7,063 nt of DNA from GWF2-38-69 sp037127655 (GTDB lineage: Bacteria > Verrucomicrobiota > Lentisphaeria > Victivallales > GWF2-38-69): positions 1 through 7,063 of the forward strand of contig JBAXXY010000136.1 of the NCBI GenBank assembly GCA_037127655.1, given 5' to 3'. The notes under the pieces are model-generated. The model made no database searches, had not been told where the DNA came from, and worked only from the letters and a program-made list of their open reading frames with translations. Of the stretch, positions 1 through 5,726 are shown piece by piece (position 1 is the stretch's first letter; every line of letters starts with the position of its first letter). Both the position numbers and the translations under genes were made by a program.

Positions 1-1
1 A

Positions 2-835
2 TATAATATTAATGAATCTGATTTAAGAAAAATTGTCCGACACAATATTGACTGCAATAAGGTAGACGGGCTATATATAGGCGGATCAACTGGGGAGAAT
101 TTTAAGCTTACTTTGAAGGAAAAAAAAGAAGTCTTCAGAATTGCTATAGACGAAGCTTCTGGAAGTAAGGTGCAGTTGATTGCCCAAGTAGGCGGAATCT
201 GTCTTGATGAAACCCTGGAACTTGCTGAGTATTCCACAGGTTTAGGATACAAATGTTTATCAGCCGTAACCCCTTTCTACTATAAGCTTCCAAATGATGC
301 GCTGATTGAATATTATGAAGCTATAGTCAATAAGACAAATAATAATATGCTCATATACACCATACCGTCCCTGACGGGCGTGAATATGGATATATCTGTA
401 TATAGACACCTCCTTCTTAATGAGAAAATAATTGGCGTCAAATACACTTCGACCGATTTATACTTCCTAGAACGCTTAATTAATCAATTCCCTAACAAAC
501 TGTTCTTTTACGGGATTGACGAGTTGTTGTTCAATGCTTCTGTCTTAAAAATTTGCGGAGCGATCGGAAGCATTTATAACATTGACAATAAGCAAAGAGG
601 CAAATCAATATTTTCCCTAGTTCAGCAAAATAAAATCGCAGAAGCAAGAAAGATAAATACTGAATTTAACAGTGTAATTGAAATAGTAGACACTATGGGC
701 GTTTTTGAACCACTGAAAGAAACTTTAAAGCAGATGGATGTTATAAGTTCTTCAGTTTGCAAGAAACCTGTACATATCCTTGATAATTCAGAAAAGAAAA
801 ATATTGCAGCTCTTATACAGAAATACCTGAAATAA
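2..835 (+). CDS. nanA: N-acetylneuraminate lyase (sialate aldolase), 5' partial
   Basis: Cleaves N-acetylneuraminate to pyruvate and N-acetylmannosamine, the first cytoplasmic step of sialic acid catabolism. The frame is open from base 2, giving 277 visible residues. Alignment from memory to E. coli NanA implies exactly 18 N-terminal residues lie outside the window (about 295 in all; E. coli has 297). In E. coli numbering the visible key residues are: carboxylate-binding GGSTGE with Ser47 and Thr48, Tyr137 (codon 356-358) in YTIP, Leu142, Schiff-base Lys165 (codon 440-442) in GVKYTS, Thr167, Gly189, Asp191, Glu192 and Ser208 in GSIYNI. These residues separate NanA from dihydrodipicolinate synthase, which shares the fold. 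Oddities: the usual YNIP reads YTIP, and Tyr190 is Ile. A TTG at 113 could be mistaken for the start, but it would remove the GGSTGE loop, so the gene really begins upstream of the window. A hairpin follows 32 bases after the stop, so this is probably the last gene of its unit. Confidence 0.95.
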   Translation, partial: YNINESDLRKIVRHNIDCNKVDGLYIGGSTGENFKLTLKEKKEVFRIAIDEASGSKVQLIAQVGGICLDETLELAEYSTGLGYKCLSAVTPFYYKLPNDALIEYYEAIVNKTNNNMLIYTIPSLTGVNMDISVYRHLLLNEKIIGVKYTSTDLYFLERLINQFPNKLFFYGIDELLFNASVLKICGAIGSIYNIDNKQRGKSIFSLVQQNKIAEARKINTEFNSVIEIVDTMGVFEPLKETLKQMDVISSSVCKKPVHILDNSEKKNIAALIQKYLK

Positions 836-867
836 GGAAACCTTTTTATTTTCGTTGTTTGTTTTTT

Positions 868-890
868 AAGGGAGACTTCATGTCTCCCTT
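868..890 (+). terminator. Rho-independent-type terminator after nanA
   Basis: A perfect 9-bp stem: AAGGGAGAC at 868-876 pairs with GTCTCCCTT at 882-890 around the 5-base loop TTCAT. It lies 32 bases past the nanA stop. The downstream T tract is short (TTTCCATTC), so termination may be partial. The stem is nearly symmetrical with its A and T flanks and could also act on the opposite strand. A much weaker AAGG/CCTT hairpin followed by a T-rich run lies just before it, at 835-851. Confidence 0.65.
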
Positions 891-913
891 TCCATTCATC
901 AAGTTTTGATTGC

Positions 914-952
914 TTGACAAATAAAGTGTATTCAGTAATGGTTTTGTATAAA
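914..952 (+). promoter_or_regulatory. Possible promoter of the GH42 gene
   Basis: A perfect -35 box TTGACA at 914-919 lies between the nanA terminator and the GH42 start. At the best spacing (17) the -10 is the poor match AATGGT (937-942, 3 of 6). A better -10 sequence, TATAAA at 947-952, is 27 bases from that -35 and would have to work without it. The TATAAA is the left arm of the inverted repeat TATAAA-N6-TTTATA (947-964), a possible regulator site. A weak -10 beside a consensus -35 would fit activator-dependent expression, but this is inference in AT-rich DNA. Confidence 0.4.
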
Positions 953-979
953 TAAATCTTTATATAAGGTACAAATATA

Positions 980-2908
980 ATGCATTTTGGAACAGATTAT
1001 TACCCTGAACAGTGGGATGCTAATCTCATTGATTCTGATATGAAATGGATGAAGGAACTAGGTCTTAATGTAGTCAGAATTGCTGAGTTTGCGTGGCATA
1101 TTTTTGAAGAGGAAGAAAGGAAATATTCTTTTGATTTTTTTGATAATGTCATAAGAAAAGCAAAAGAGCATGATTTAAAAGTCATACTTGGCACGCCGAC
1201 TGCTACTATGCCTGCATGGGTCGCGTTGAAATACCCTGAAGTCCTCTCTGAAGATGAGAACGGACGGAAGAGAGTTTTCGGAGGAAGGCGTCAGTACTGC
1301 TTTAATAGTCAAAAGTATATTGAATTAAGCAGTAAGATAGTTGAGATACTTGCCAAACACTATTCTAAAGAAGAACAGGTTACCGGATGGCAGATTGATA
1401 ACGAATTTGGCCATGAGGGTAGCGATATGTGCTTCTGCCCTATATGCCATCGCGGATTTCAGGATTTTCTTAAATGTCAATACAAAGATATTTCTGTTCT
1501 AAATAGGACATATGGAACAGCATTTTGGTCTCAAACTTATAATTCTTTTTGCGAAATTCCAATTCCAAAACCGACAATAACGACGCATAATCCATCATTG
1601 ATGTTGGACTTTTATCGATTCAGAGCATCATCAATATCTAATTATGCAAAAATGCAAATTGATATACTTAAGAAGTATGTTGGAGAAAGACAGTTTATAA
1701 CTCATAATTTTTCAGGTGGCCTTTTTGATAAAGCTATGGATTTCAAAAACATTGGAAAGAGTCTAGACATTGTTTCCTATGATAATTATCCTGTTTGGGG
1801 TGGGTTAAAAGAACCCGTACCGCCGTATTCTACTGCCCTTTATCTCGATATGATGAGGTCGATTAAACAGAAAAATTTCTGTGTAATGGAACAACTCATC
1901 GGCGCTCAAGGTCATCAAATAATAGGATATCTGCCAAGACCTGGCCAGGCTACAATGTGGACATTGCAGTCTATTGCTCATGGAGCCGAATCTATACTTT
2001 TCTTCAGAGAGAGGGCTGCATGTAAGGGAGCAGAGCAATTCTGCTATGGAATTCTAGATCATGGAAATAAACCTGGCAGGAAGTATTATGAGGTAAAGAA
2101 GTTTATCGAGCATGTCCATAACTCAGGATTTGAGCCTACGGACGATATTAATTCAGAAATAGCCCTTGTTTATGACATGGATAATATTTGGTCATGGAAA
2201 ATTCAACCACAAAGTAGACTATTTGATTTTACCAAAGAAGCAGAACGCCTATATGCACCTTTTTTTAGGCTGAATTCTAAAGTTGATGTAGTTTCTTCTG
2301 ATGTTGATTTTAGCAAATACAAACTACTCCTGATTCCAGTACTGATGTTAGCTAAAAATGAAATCTCAGATCGAATTGAAGCGTTTGCAAGAAATGGTGG
2401 AACTGTCGTATTTAGCTTTAGGGCCGGGATAAAAGATATAAATAATAATATCCTTTTTAACTCTGAAAACAGAGTAGAATCAATAGCAGGAATCAAGATT
2501 ATAGACTTTGAGTCTCTTCATGAAGGGCAAAGCGTTGAAATCAAGGATGTTAATTCTAATTTAATATTCTCTTCTACTGTGTGGCGAGACTTATTGGAAT
2601 GTACAACTGCTCAACCCATCTTCTCGTATAACGATGATTTCTATGCTAAGTATGCTGCTATAACAAAAAATAAATATGGAAACGGTATAGTCTATTATGT
2701 TGGCACTGGAGCTGAATCTGCAGTAGTCGATAAGATTGCTCGAGAAATAATTCTTAAAAATAATATAGCTTATTTAAGCACTCCTAATGGGGTGGAGATC
2801 TATTCTAGAGGAGAAAAAAGTTTTATAATGAATCATACTCCAGATCCAATTTCTTTTAGGGAGATAAAACTTGCTCCATTCGAATATAAAATTACGAATA
2901 TAATTTAA
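980..2908 (+). CDS. GH42 family beta-galactosidase
   Basis: Hydrolyses terminal beta-D-galactosyl residues from short oligosaccharides with retention of configuration. The protein has 642 residues, slightly short for GH42 (about 650-700). There is no signal peptide, so it acts in the cytoplasm. Order: TIM barrel (about 1-385) opening with GTDYYPEQW; trimerisation domain of glutamine-amidotransferase-like fold (about 390-595); small C-terminal beta domain (about 600-642). The acid/base is Glu142 in QIDNEFGH and the nucleophile is Glu304 in CVMEQ. A structural zinc site is intact: Cys107 in RRQYCFNS with Cys151, Cys153 and Cys156 in CFCPIC, one residue offset from the Thermus A4 enzyme (106, 150, 152, 155). 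Oddity: the motif usually FRWR reads FRER (342-345), and the aromatic pair normally near residue 355 is Phe-Cys, so the aglycone pocket may differ. The ATG at 980 is preceded by a weak AAGG (966-969) and is where GH42 proteins normally begin. It stands alone between a terminator and the nhaD promoter. Confidence 0.95.
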   Translation: MHFGTDYYPEQWDANLIDSDMKWMKELGLNVVRIAEFAWHIFEEEERKYSFDFFDNVIRKAKEHDLKVILGTPTATMPAWVALKYPEVLSEDENGRKRVFGGRRQYCFNSQKYIELSSKIVEILAKHYSKEEQVTGWQIDNEFGHEGSDMCFCPICHRGFQDFLKCQYKDISVLNRTYGTAFWSQTYNSFCEIPIPKPTITTHNPSLMLDFYRFRASSISNYAKMQIDILKKYVGERQFITHNFSGGLFDKAMDFKNIGKSLDIVSYDNYPVWGGLKEPVPPYSTALYLDMMRSIKQKNFCVMEQLIGAQGHQIIGYLPRPGQATMWTLQSIAHGAESILFFRERAACKGAEQFCYGILDHGNKPGRKYYEVKKFIEHVHNSGFEPTDDINSEIALVYDMDNIWSWKIQPQSRLFDFTKEAERLYAPFFRLNSKVDVVSSDVDFSKYKLLLIPVLMLAKNEISDRIEAFARNGGTVVFSFRAGIKDINNNILFNSENRVESIAGIKIIDFESLHEGQSVEIKDVNSNLIFSSTVWRDLLECTTAQPIFSYNDDFYAKYAAITKNKYGNGIVYYVGTGAESAVVDKIAREIILKNNIAYLSTPNGVEIYSRGEKSFIMNHTPDPISFREIKLAPFEYKITNII

Positions 2909-2956
2909 TAAGCCCAATCCGATTTATTACTAACAATAAACTCTTTAAATATTTAC

Positions 2957-2985
2957 CTGACAGTTTTGAACTTATAAGTAATAAT
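2957..2985 (+). promoter_or_regulatory. Predicted sigma70-type promoter of nhaD
   Basis: CTGACA at 2957-2962 (5 of 6 to TTGACA) is separated by exactly 17 bases from AATAAT at 2980-2985 (5 of 6 to TATAAT). This is the best-formed promoter in the window. Transcription would start near 2992, leaving about 18 leader bases before the ATG at 3010 but only about 6 before the in-frame TTG at 2998, which favours the ATG. Confidence 0.55.
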
Positions 2986-3009
2986 GAATATCACTAATTG
3001 ATTTTTGTA

Positions 3010-4296
3010 ATGGAAACACTAATTGTCATCATTTTTATTCTTGGTTATAGTGCTATTGCATTCGAACAATTTGTAAGAATCAATAAAGCAGCTAGTGCTC
3101 TAGTCACTGGTGTTCTATGCTGGACGGTTTACATACTCTCCTCAGCGAATAAGCAAGATGTAATCATGCAGCTGGATCATCACATGGGAAGCCTTTCGGG
3201 CATTCTATTTTTCCTTATGTGCGCAATGACCATAGTTGAGCTGGTTGATGCTCATAATGGTTTTGAATTCATAACAGCGCGAATCACTCAGACTAACAAA
3301 ATAAAATTAATATGGTTATTAGGCTTTATTACATTTTTCCTCTCTGCTGTTCTTGATAACCTCACAACGACAATTGTAATAGTTTCGCTTATAAGAAAAC
3401 TCATACCCGAATCAAAGGATAGGCTTTTCTTTGCCGGTATAACGGTTATAGCGGCTAATGCAGGGGGCGCATGGACTCCAATCGGTGATGTCACTACAAC
3501 AATGCTCTGGATCGGTGGACAGATTTCTACTTGGAATATAATTATAAGGCTCTTTATCCCTTCTATGATCTCCTTGATCGTACCTCTTGTTATTGTCTCT
3601 TTTATGATCAATGGCACCATACTTAAAGATGAACCAGATATAGAAACTAAAAAGGTTAGAGATGATCTTTCTAGAATCCATCAGTTCATAGTGTTTTCAT
3701 CAGGCATTTTAATGCTGATTTTAATACCTGTATTCAAAACTCTTACACATTTGCCTCCATACATGGGAGCACTCATTGCTCTGGGACTTCTTTGGGTAAT
3801 AACCGGATTTATACATGACAAAATGGATGAACAAATCAAAAAGAAACTATCCCTTTCAAGCGCGCTCAAAAAAATAGATTCTCCTACCATACTTTTTTTT
3901 CTTGGTATTCTTTTAAGTGTTGCTTCTTTAGGATCTATTGGCCTATTACCAAAACTTGCTAGCTGGATTACAGCAACTATCATAAATGAAAATATCGTAC
4001 TCTTTCTGCTAGGCCTGATATCAGCAGTCATAGACAATGTCCCTCTCGTCGCTGCGGTTCAGGGTATGTATAGCTTAGACCAATATCCACTAAACCACAA
4101 TTTCTGGCTTCTCCTTGCATATTGTGCTGGAACTGGCGGCAGCATACTTATTATTGGTTCAGCTGCAGGAGTTGCCGCAATGGGGATGGAAAAAATTAAC
4201 TTTTTCTGGTATCTGAAGAAGATTAGTTTTCTTGCACTTTTAGGATATTTTGCCGGAATAATTACCTTTATGCTTCAGCAATATCTTTTGACATAA
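3010..4296 (+). CDS. nhaD: NhaD-type Na+/H+ antiporter
   Basis: Inner-membrane exchanger that expels Na+ (in some homologues Li+) for incoming protons; ion transporter superfamily with ArsB and citrate carriers. From ATG 3010 the protein has 428 residues, normal for the family, with roughly 11-13 hydrophobic segments. Family-specific polar motifs inside membrane segments are all present: FFLSAVLDNLTTT (Asp116, Asn117), VIAANAGGAWTPIGDVTTTM (Asn150, Asp160, Thr162), IDSPTILFFLGI (Asp291), SAVIDNVPLVA (Asp342, Asn343) and CAGTGGSILIIGSAAG near residues 372-387. Mutational work on Vibrio cholerae NhaD implicated Asp, Asn, Thr and Ser residues of such motifs in transport. A charged loop at about 205-225 separates the two halves. 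A TTG at 2998 would add four residues, but it sits too close to the predicted transcription start. Neither start has a Shine-Dalgarno match. No terminator is visible before the phosphatase gene 101 bases on. A role in Na+ cycling for sugar uptake is conjecture. Confidence 0.94.
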   Translation: METLIVIIFILGYSAIAFEQFVRINKAASALVTGVLCWTVYILSSANKQDVIMQLDHHMGSLSGILFFLMCAMTIVELVDAHNGFEFITARITQTNKIKLIWLLGFITFFLSAVLDNLTTTIVIVSLIRKLIPESKDRLFFAGITVIAANAGGAWTPIGDVTTTMLWIGGQISTWNIIIRLFIPSMISLIVPLVIVSFMINGTILKDEPDIETKKVRDDLSRIHQFIVFSSGILMLILIPVFKTLTHLPPYMGALIALGLLWVITGFIHDKMDEQIKKKLSLSSALKKIDSPTILFFLGILLSVASLGSIGLLPKLASWITATIINENIVLFLLGLISAVIDNVPLVAAVQGMYSLDQYPLNHNFWLLLAYCAGTGGSILIIGSAAGVAAMGMEKINFFWYLKKISFLALLGYFAGIITFMLQQYLLT

Positions 4297-4384
4297 AAAG
4301 GAGATAGCTAATATTTGCAAGAGGCTCATCAGTTTACAATTAAATTAACCAATCGATTTTAGTCTGTATAAACAAACATGATAT

Positions 4385-4390
4385 AGGAGG
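4385..4390 (+). promoter_or_regulatory. Strong ribosome binding site fixing a GTG start
   Basis: AGGAGG, the full Shine-Dalgarno consensus, ends 7 bases before GTG 4398 and is the strongest in the window. It supports the GTG over the in-frame ATG at 4431, which has no such site. Upstream, TGTATAAACAAA at 4365-4376 closely matches TGTATAAATAAA at 945-956, at nearly the same distance before the GH42 start. This may be a shared -10 element. Confidence 0.7.
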
Positions 4391-4397
4391 AGTATAA

Positions 4398-5204
4398 GTG
4401 AGAGATTATTGCGATATTGAATTGGAGCACATGCTTGAATTTGCCGAAGATTTGGCTGTGAAAGCCGGGCACCTGATTAAGGAATTGCGTAGTGGAAAAC
4501 TGGAATTTAACTATAAACGCTGGTCGGAACTAGTTACTTCTTCAGACCTCAAATCTGATGAACTTATAACGAAAGAACTTTCCACTCAATATCCCGACAT
4601 TCCTATTTATTCTGAGGAATCACACAAAGACAGGACTGACTTTTATGGTCCGCTTTGGATAGTTGATCCGATAGATGGGACTGTCAACTATGCCCATGGT
4701 CATTTTAATGTGTCTATATCCATCGCTTTTGCCTACAAAGGCGAACTCAAATTCGGCGTGGTTTACTGTCCATTTTTATATGAAAAATTTAGCGCTCTTG
4801 TCGGTCATGGAGCGTATTTAAACGGTCATCGGATTTATTGTAGTCAGATGGATGATTTAAGCAAAGCTCTCATTGCTACAGGTTTTCCTTATGATAAATC
4901 AAAGAGACCTGCGCTGATGAATAATGTTAGAAAGATATTGGATAATTGTCAAGATATAAGAAGGCTTGCATCTGCAGCAATTGATATTTGCTGGGTGGCC
5001 TGCGGAAGGCTTGAAGGGTATTTCGAAACAGTGTTTTTGTGGGATATGGCGGCTGGCTTTGTGATAGCGAAAGAGGCAGGGGCAATTATCTCAAATTTCG
5101 GACCGGATAATCCTGATATGCCAAAAGAGTTTAATAGCGAATGTATGCTTGTGTCAAACCACAAACTGCATCGCAAGCTTAAGGACATATTGTCTTATAA
5201 TTGA
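4398..5204 (+). CDS. Inositol monophosphatase family protein
   Basis: Mg2+-dependent, Li+-sensitive-type phosphatase of the IMPase/FBPase superfamily. At 268 residues it has the normal length for bacterial SuhB-like enzymes. The metal and catalytic motifs are complete: VTSSD (46-50), EE pair Glu73-Glu74 in YSEES, signature WIVDPIDGTVNYAHG (87-101) with Asp90, Asp93, Gly94 and Thr95, RRLASAAIDICWVACGRLEGYFE (188-210) and WDMAAG (215-220) with metal ligand Asp216. The VDPIDGT form is that of inositol-1-phosphatase relatives. Substrate cannot be fixed from sequence: myo-inositol-1-phosphate, other sugar phosphates or histidinol phosphate are used by relatives. It starts at GTG with a consensus ribosome binding site. 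It lies 101 bases after nhaD with no obvious terminator, so it may be transcribed from nhaD as well as from its own upstream region. It is followed by a long gap. There is no evident link to sialate breakdown. Confidence 0.92.
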   Translation: MRDYCDIELEHMLEFAEDLAVKAGHLIKELRSGKLEFNYKRWSELVTSSDLKSDELITKELSTQYPDIPIYSEESHKDRTDFYGPLWIVDPIDGTVNYAHGHFNVSISIAFAYKGELKFGVVYCPFLYEKFSALVGHGAYLNGHRIYCSQMDDLSKALIATGFPYDKSKRPALMNNVRKILDNCQDIRRLASAAIDICWVACGRLEGYFETVFLWDMAAGFVIAKEAGAIISNFGPDNPDMPKEFNSECMLVSNHKLHRKLKDILSYN

Positions 5205-5223
5205 TAGCAATCTATAAACATAA

Positions 5224-5265
5224 GAGCCTATTGCAAAACTCTGATTTAAATTGGGGCAAATAGGC
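5224..5265. repeat. Inverted repeat with insertion-sequence-end-like sequence
   Basis: GCCTATT (5226-5232) is inverted as AATAGGC (5259-5265) around 26 bases. The left part, GAGCCTATTGCAAAACTC (5224-5241), resembles terminal repeats of some bacterial insertion sequences, judged from memory only. A possible partner, GAGTTTT (5614-5620), matches just the first 7 bases of its reverse complement. The repeat begins 19 bases after the phosphatase stop, but without a T run it is a poor intrinsic terminator. Confidence 0.35.
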
Positions 5266-5306
5266 ACAAAACTATCTGTAAAAACAGGAAACAATACGCG
5301 TTATAA

Positions 5307-5320
5307 TATCTATATAGATA
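5307..5320. repeat. 14-base perfect palindrome beside a TATAAT box
   Basis: TATCTATATAGATA is a perfect palindrome and shares its first T with TATAAT (5302-5307). A dyad touching a consensus -10 is a common operator arrangement. However, no -35 match lies at 16-18 bases upstream, and AT-rich DNA makes such palindromes by chance. Confidence 0.3.
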
Positions 5321-5353
5321 ATTAGTTGTGATACTTTTAAGAGGATTATATTA

Positions 5354-5392
5354 ATGGTACAACTTCCTGATAAAAACTATATAGACATTTGA
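5354..5392 (+). pseudogene. Short frame with good ribosome binding site, probably a broken gene start
   Basis: AGAGGA at 5340-5345 is followed after 8 bases by ATG and 12 codons, MVQLPDKNYIDI, then TGA. The same frame continues as SIALEDIKLKLQLLF before a second TGA at about 5438-5440. Initiation signals plus protein-like composition on both sides of the stop suggest the decayed front of a gene, possibly of the element whose end may lie at 5224. I do not recognise a family. A genuine 12-residue leader peptide is the alternative. TGA is not read as tryptophan here: the phosphatase gene ends with TGA and the other genes use TGG. Confidence 0.25.
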
Positions 5393-5446
5393 TCAATAGC
5401 GCTAGAAGACATAAAGCTCAAACTTCAGCTACTTTTTTGATGTCTT

Positions 5447-5515
5447 AATATATGATTTTATCACTCTTTTCTCATATATTCCCTCATACCCAATAATCAG
5501 ACTATAAAATCATAT
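5447..5515. repeat. Two mutually exclusive inverted repeats
   Basis: ATATGATTTTAT (5450-5461) is perfectly inverted as ATAAAATCATAT (5504-5515), 12 bp around 42 bases. The overlapping AATATATGA (5447-5455) is perfectly inverted as TCATATATT (5472-5480), 9 bp around 16 bases. Both pairings use 5450-5455, so a transcript could adopt only one at a time. A further AAATCATA (5517-5524) repeats 5507-5514 directly. All stems are AT-rich and weak. Confidence 0.4.
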
Positions 5516-5657
5516 GAAATCATAAAGTGGAATGAAGAAGCTATCCGCAAGCATGAAGATTGAGAATTTAGTCAATGAACATACAAAGAATTTAGGTTAT
5601 ATAGGGGTAGTTTGAGTTTTCCTCTTGTGCTAAATCGCTTTATTTCTTTTTTTAAAT

Positions 5658-5703
5658 TATAATTTAAGCATTAATCGACAGTATTAAATGTAGAGTGCTT
5701 AAA
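5658..5703 (+). promoter_or_regulatory. Putative promoter and operator of the ROK kinase gene
   Basis: TTTAAGCA (5663-5670) is perfectly inverted as TGCTTAAA (5696-5703) around 25 bases. A consensus -10 TATAAT (5658-5663) abuts the left arm and is itself inside a 16-base palindrome TTAAATTATAATTTAA (5652-5667), though it has no good -35. An alternative is TCGACA (5675-5680, 5 of 6) with a weak -10 CTTAAA (5698-5703) inside the right arm. Either way the dyad lies over the control region, so binding by a repressor or a leader hairpin is plausible. No regulator gene is visible. Confidence 0.4.
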
Positions 5704-5726
5704 ACTTATTTTATATAGGGATATAT

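Larger units (their letters stand above)
5205..5726 (+). other. 522-base gene-free region with decayed remnants and inverted repeats
   Basis: No reading frame of useful length is open on either strand. From left to right it holds: an insertion-sequence-end-like motif inside an inverted repeat (5224-5265); a CTGT/ACAG mini-hairpin (5276-5287); TATAAT at 5302-5307 next to a 14-base palindrome (5307-5320); a ribosome-binding-site-led 12-codon frame (5354-5392); two contiguous 8-base palindromes, TTGATCAA and TAGCGCTA (5389-5404); a 7-bp repeat AAGACAT/ATGTCTT (5406-5412 and 5440-5446); two competing longer repeats (5447-5515); protein-like text ending at a TGA after KWNEEAIRKHED (5556-5564 area); and the putative kinase control region (5636-5726). 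This looks like an old inserted or decayed gene, or a structured non-coding element. I cannot choose between them by reading. Confidence 0.6.

Noticed and set aside
113..835. Treating nanA as a complete 240-residue gene from TTG 113
   Set aside because: The frame continues upstream to base 2 with residues matching NanA, including the GGSTGE substrate loop, so the gene is cut by the window edge.
4297..4362. AAAGGAGA (4297-4304) followed by TTG 4315 and a 15-codon frame after nhaD
   Set aside because: The spacing is too long, the start codon is weak, and the product resembles nothing. It is probably a chance Shine-Dalgarno-like sequence.
5224..5265. The 7-bp inverted repeat as a terminator of the phosphatase gene
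   Set aside because: The loop is 26 bases, the stem is short and no T run follows, so it does not fit an intrinsic terminator.
5354..5566. Reading TGA as tryptophan to join fragments in the gap
   Set aside because: The phosphatase gene ends at TGA in the expected place and tryptophan is TGG throughout the intact genes, so the standard bacterial code applies.
5384..5570. Open stretch on the - strand of the gap (about 27 codons reading through 5430-5510)
   Set aside because: It has no start codon, is bounded by close stops and has no recognisable product; its openness mirrors the inverted repeats.
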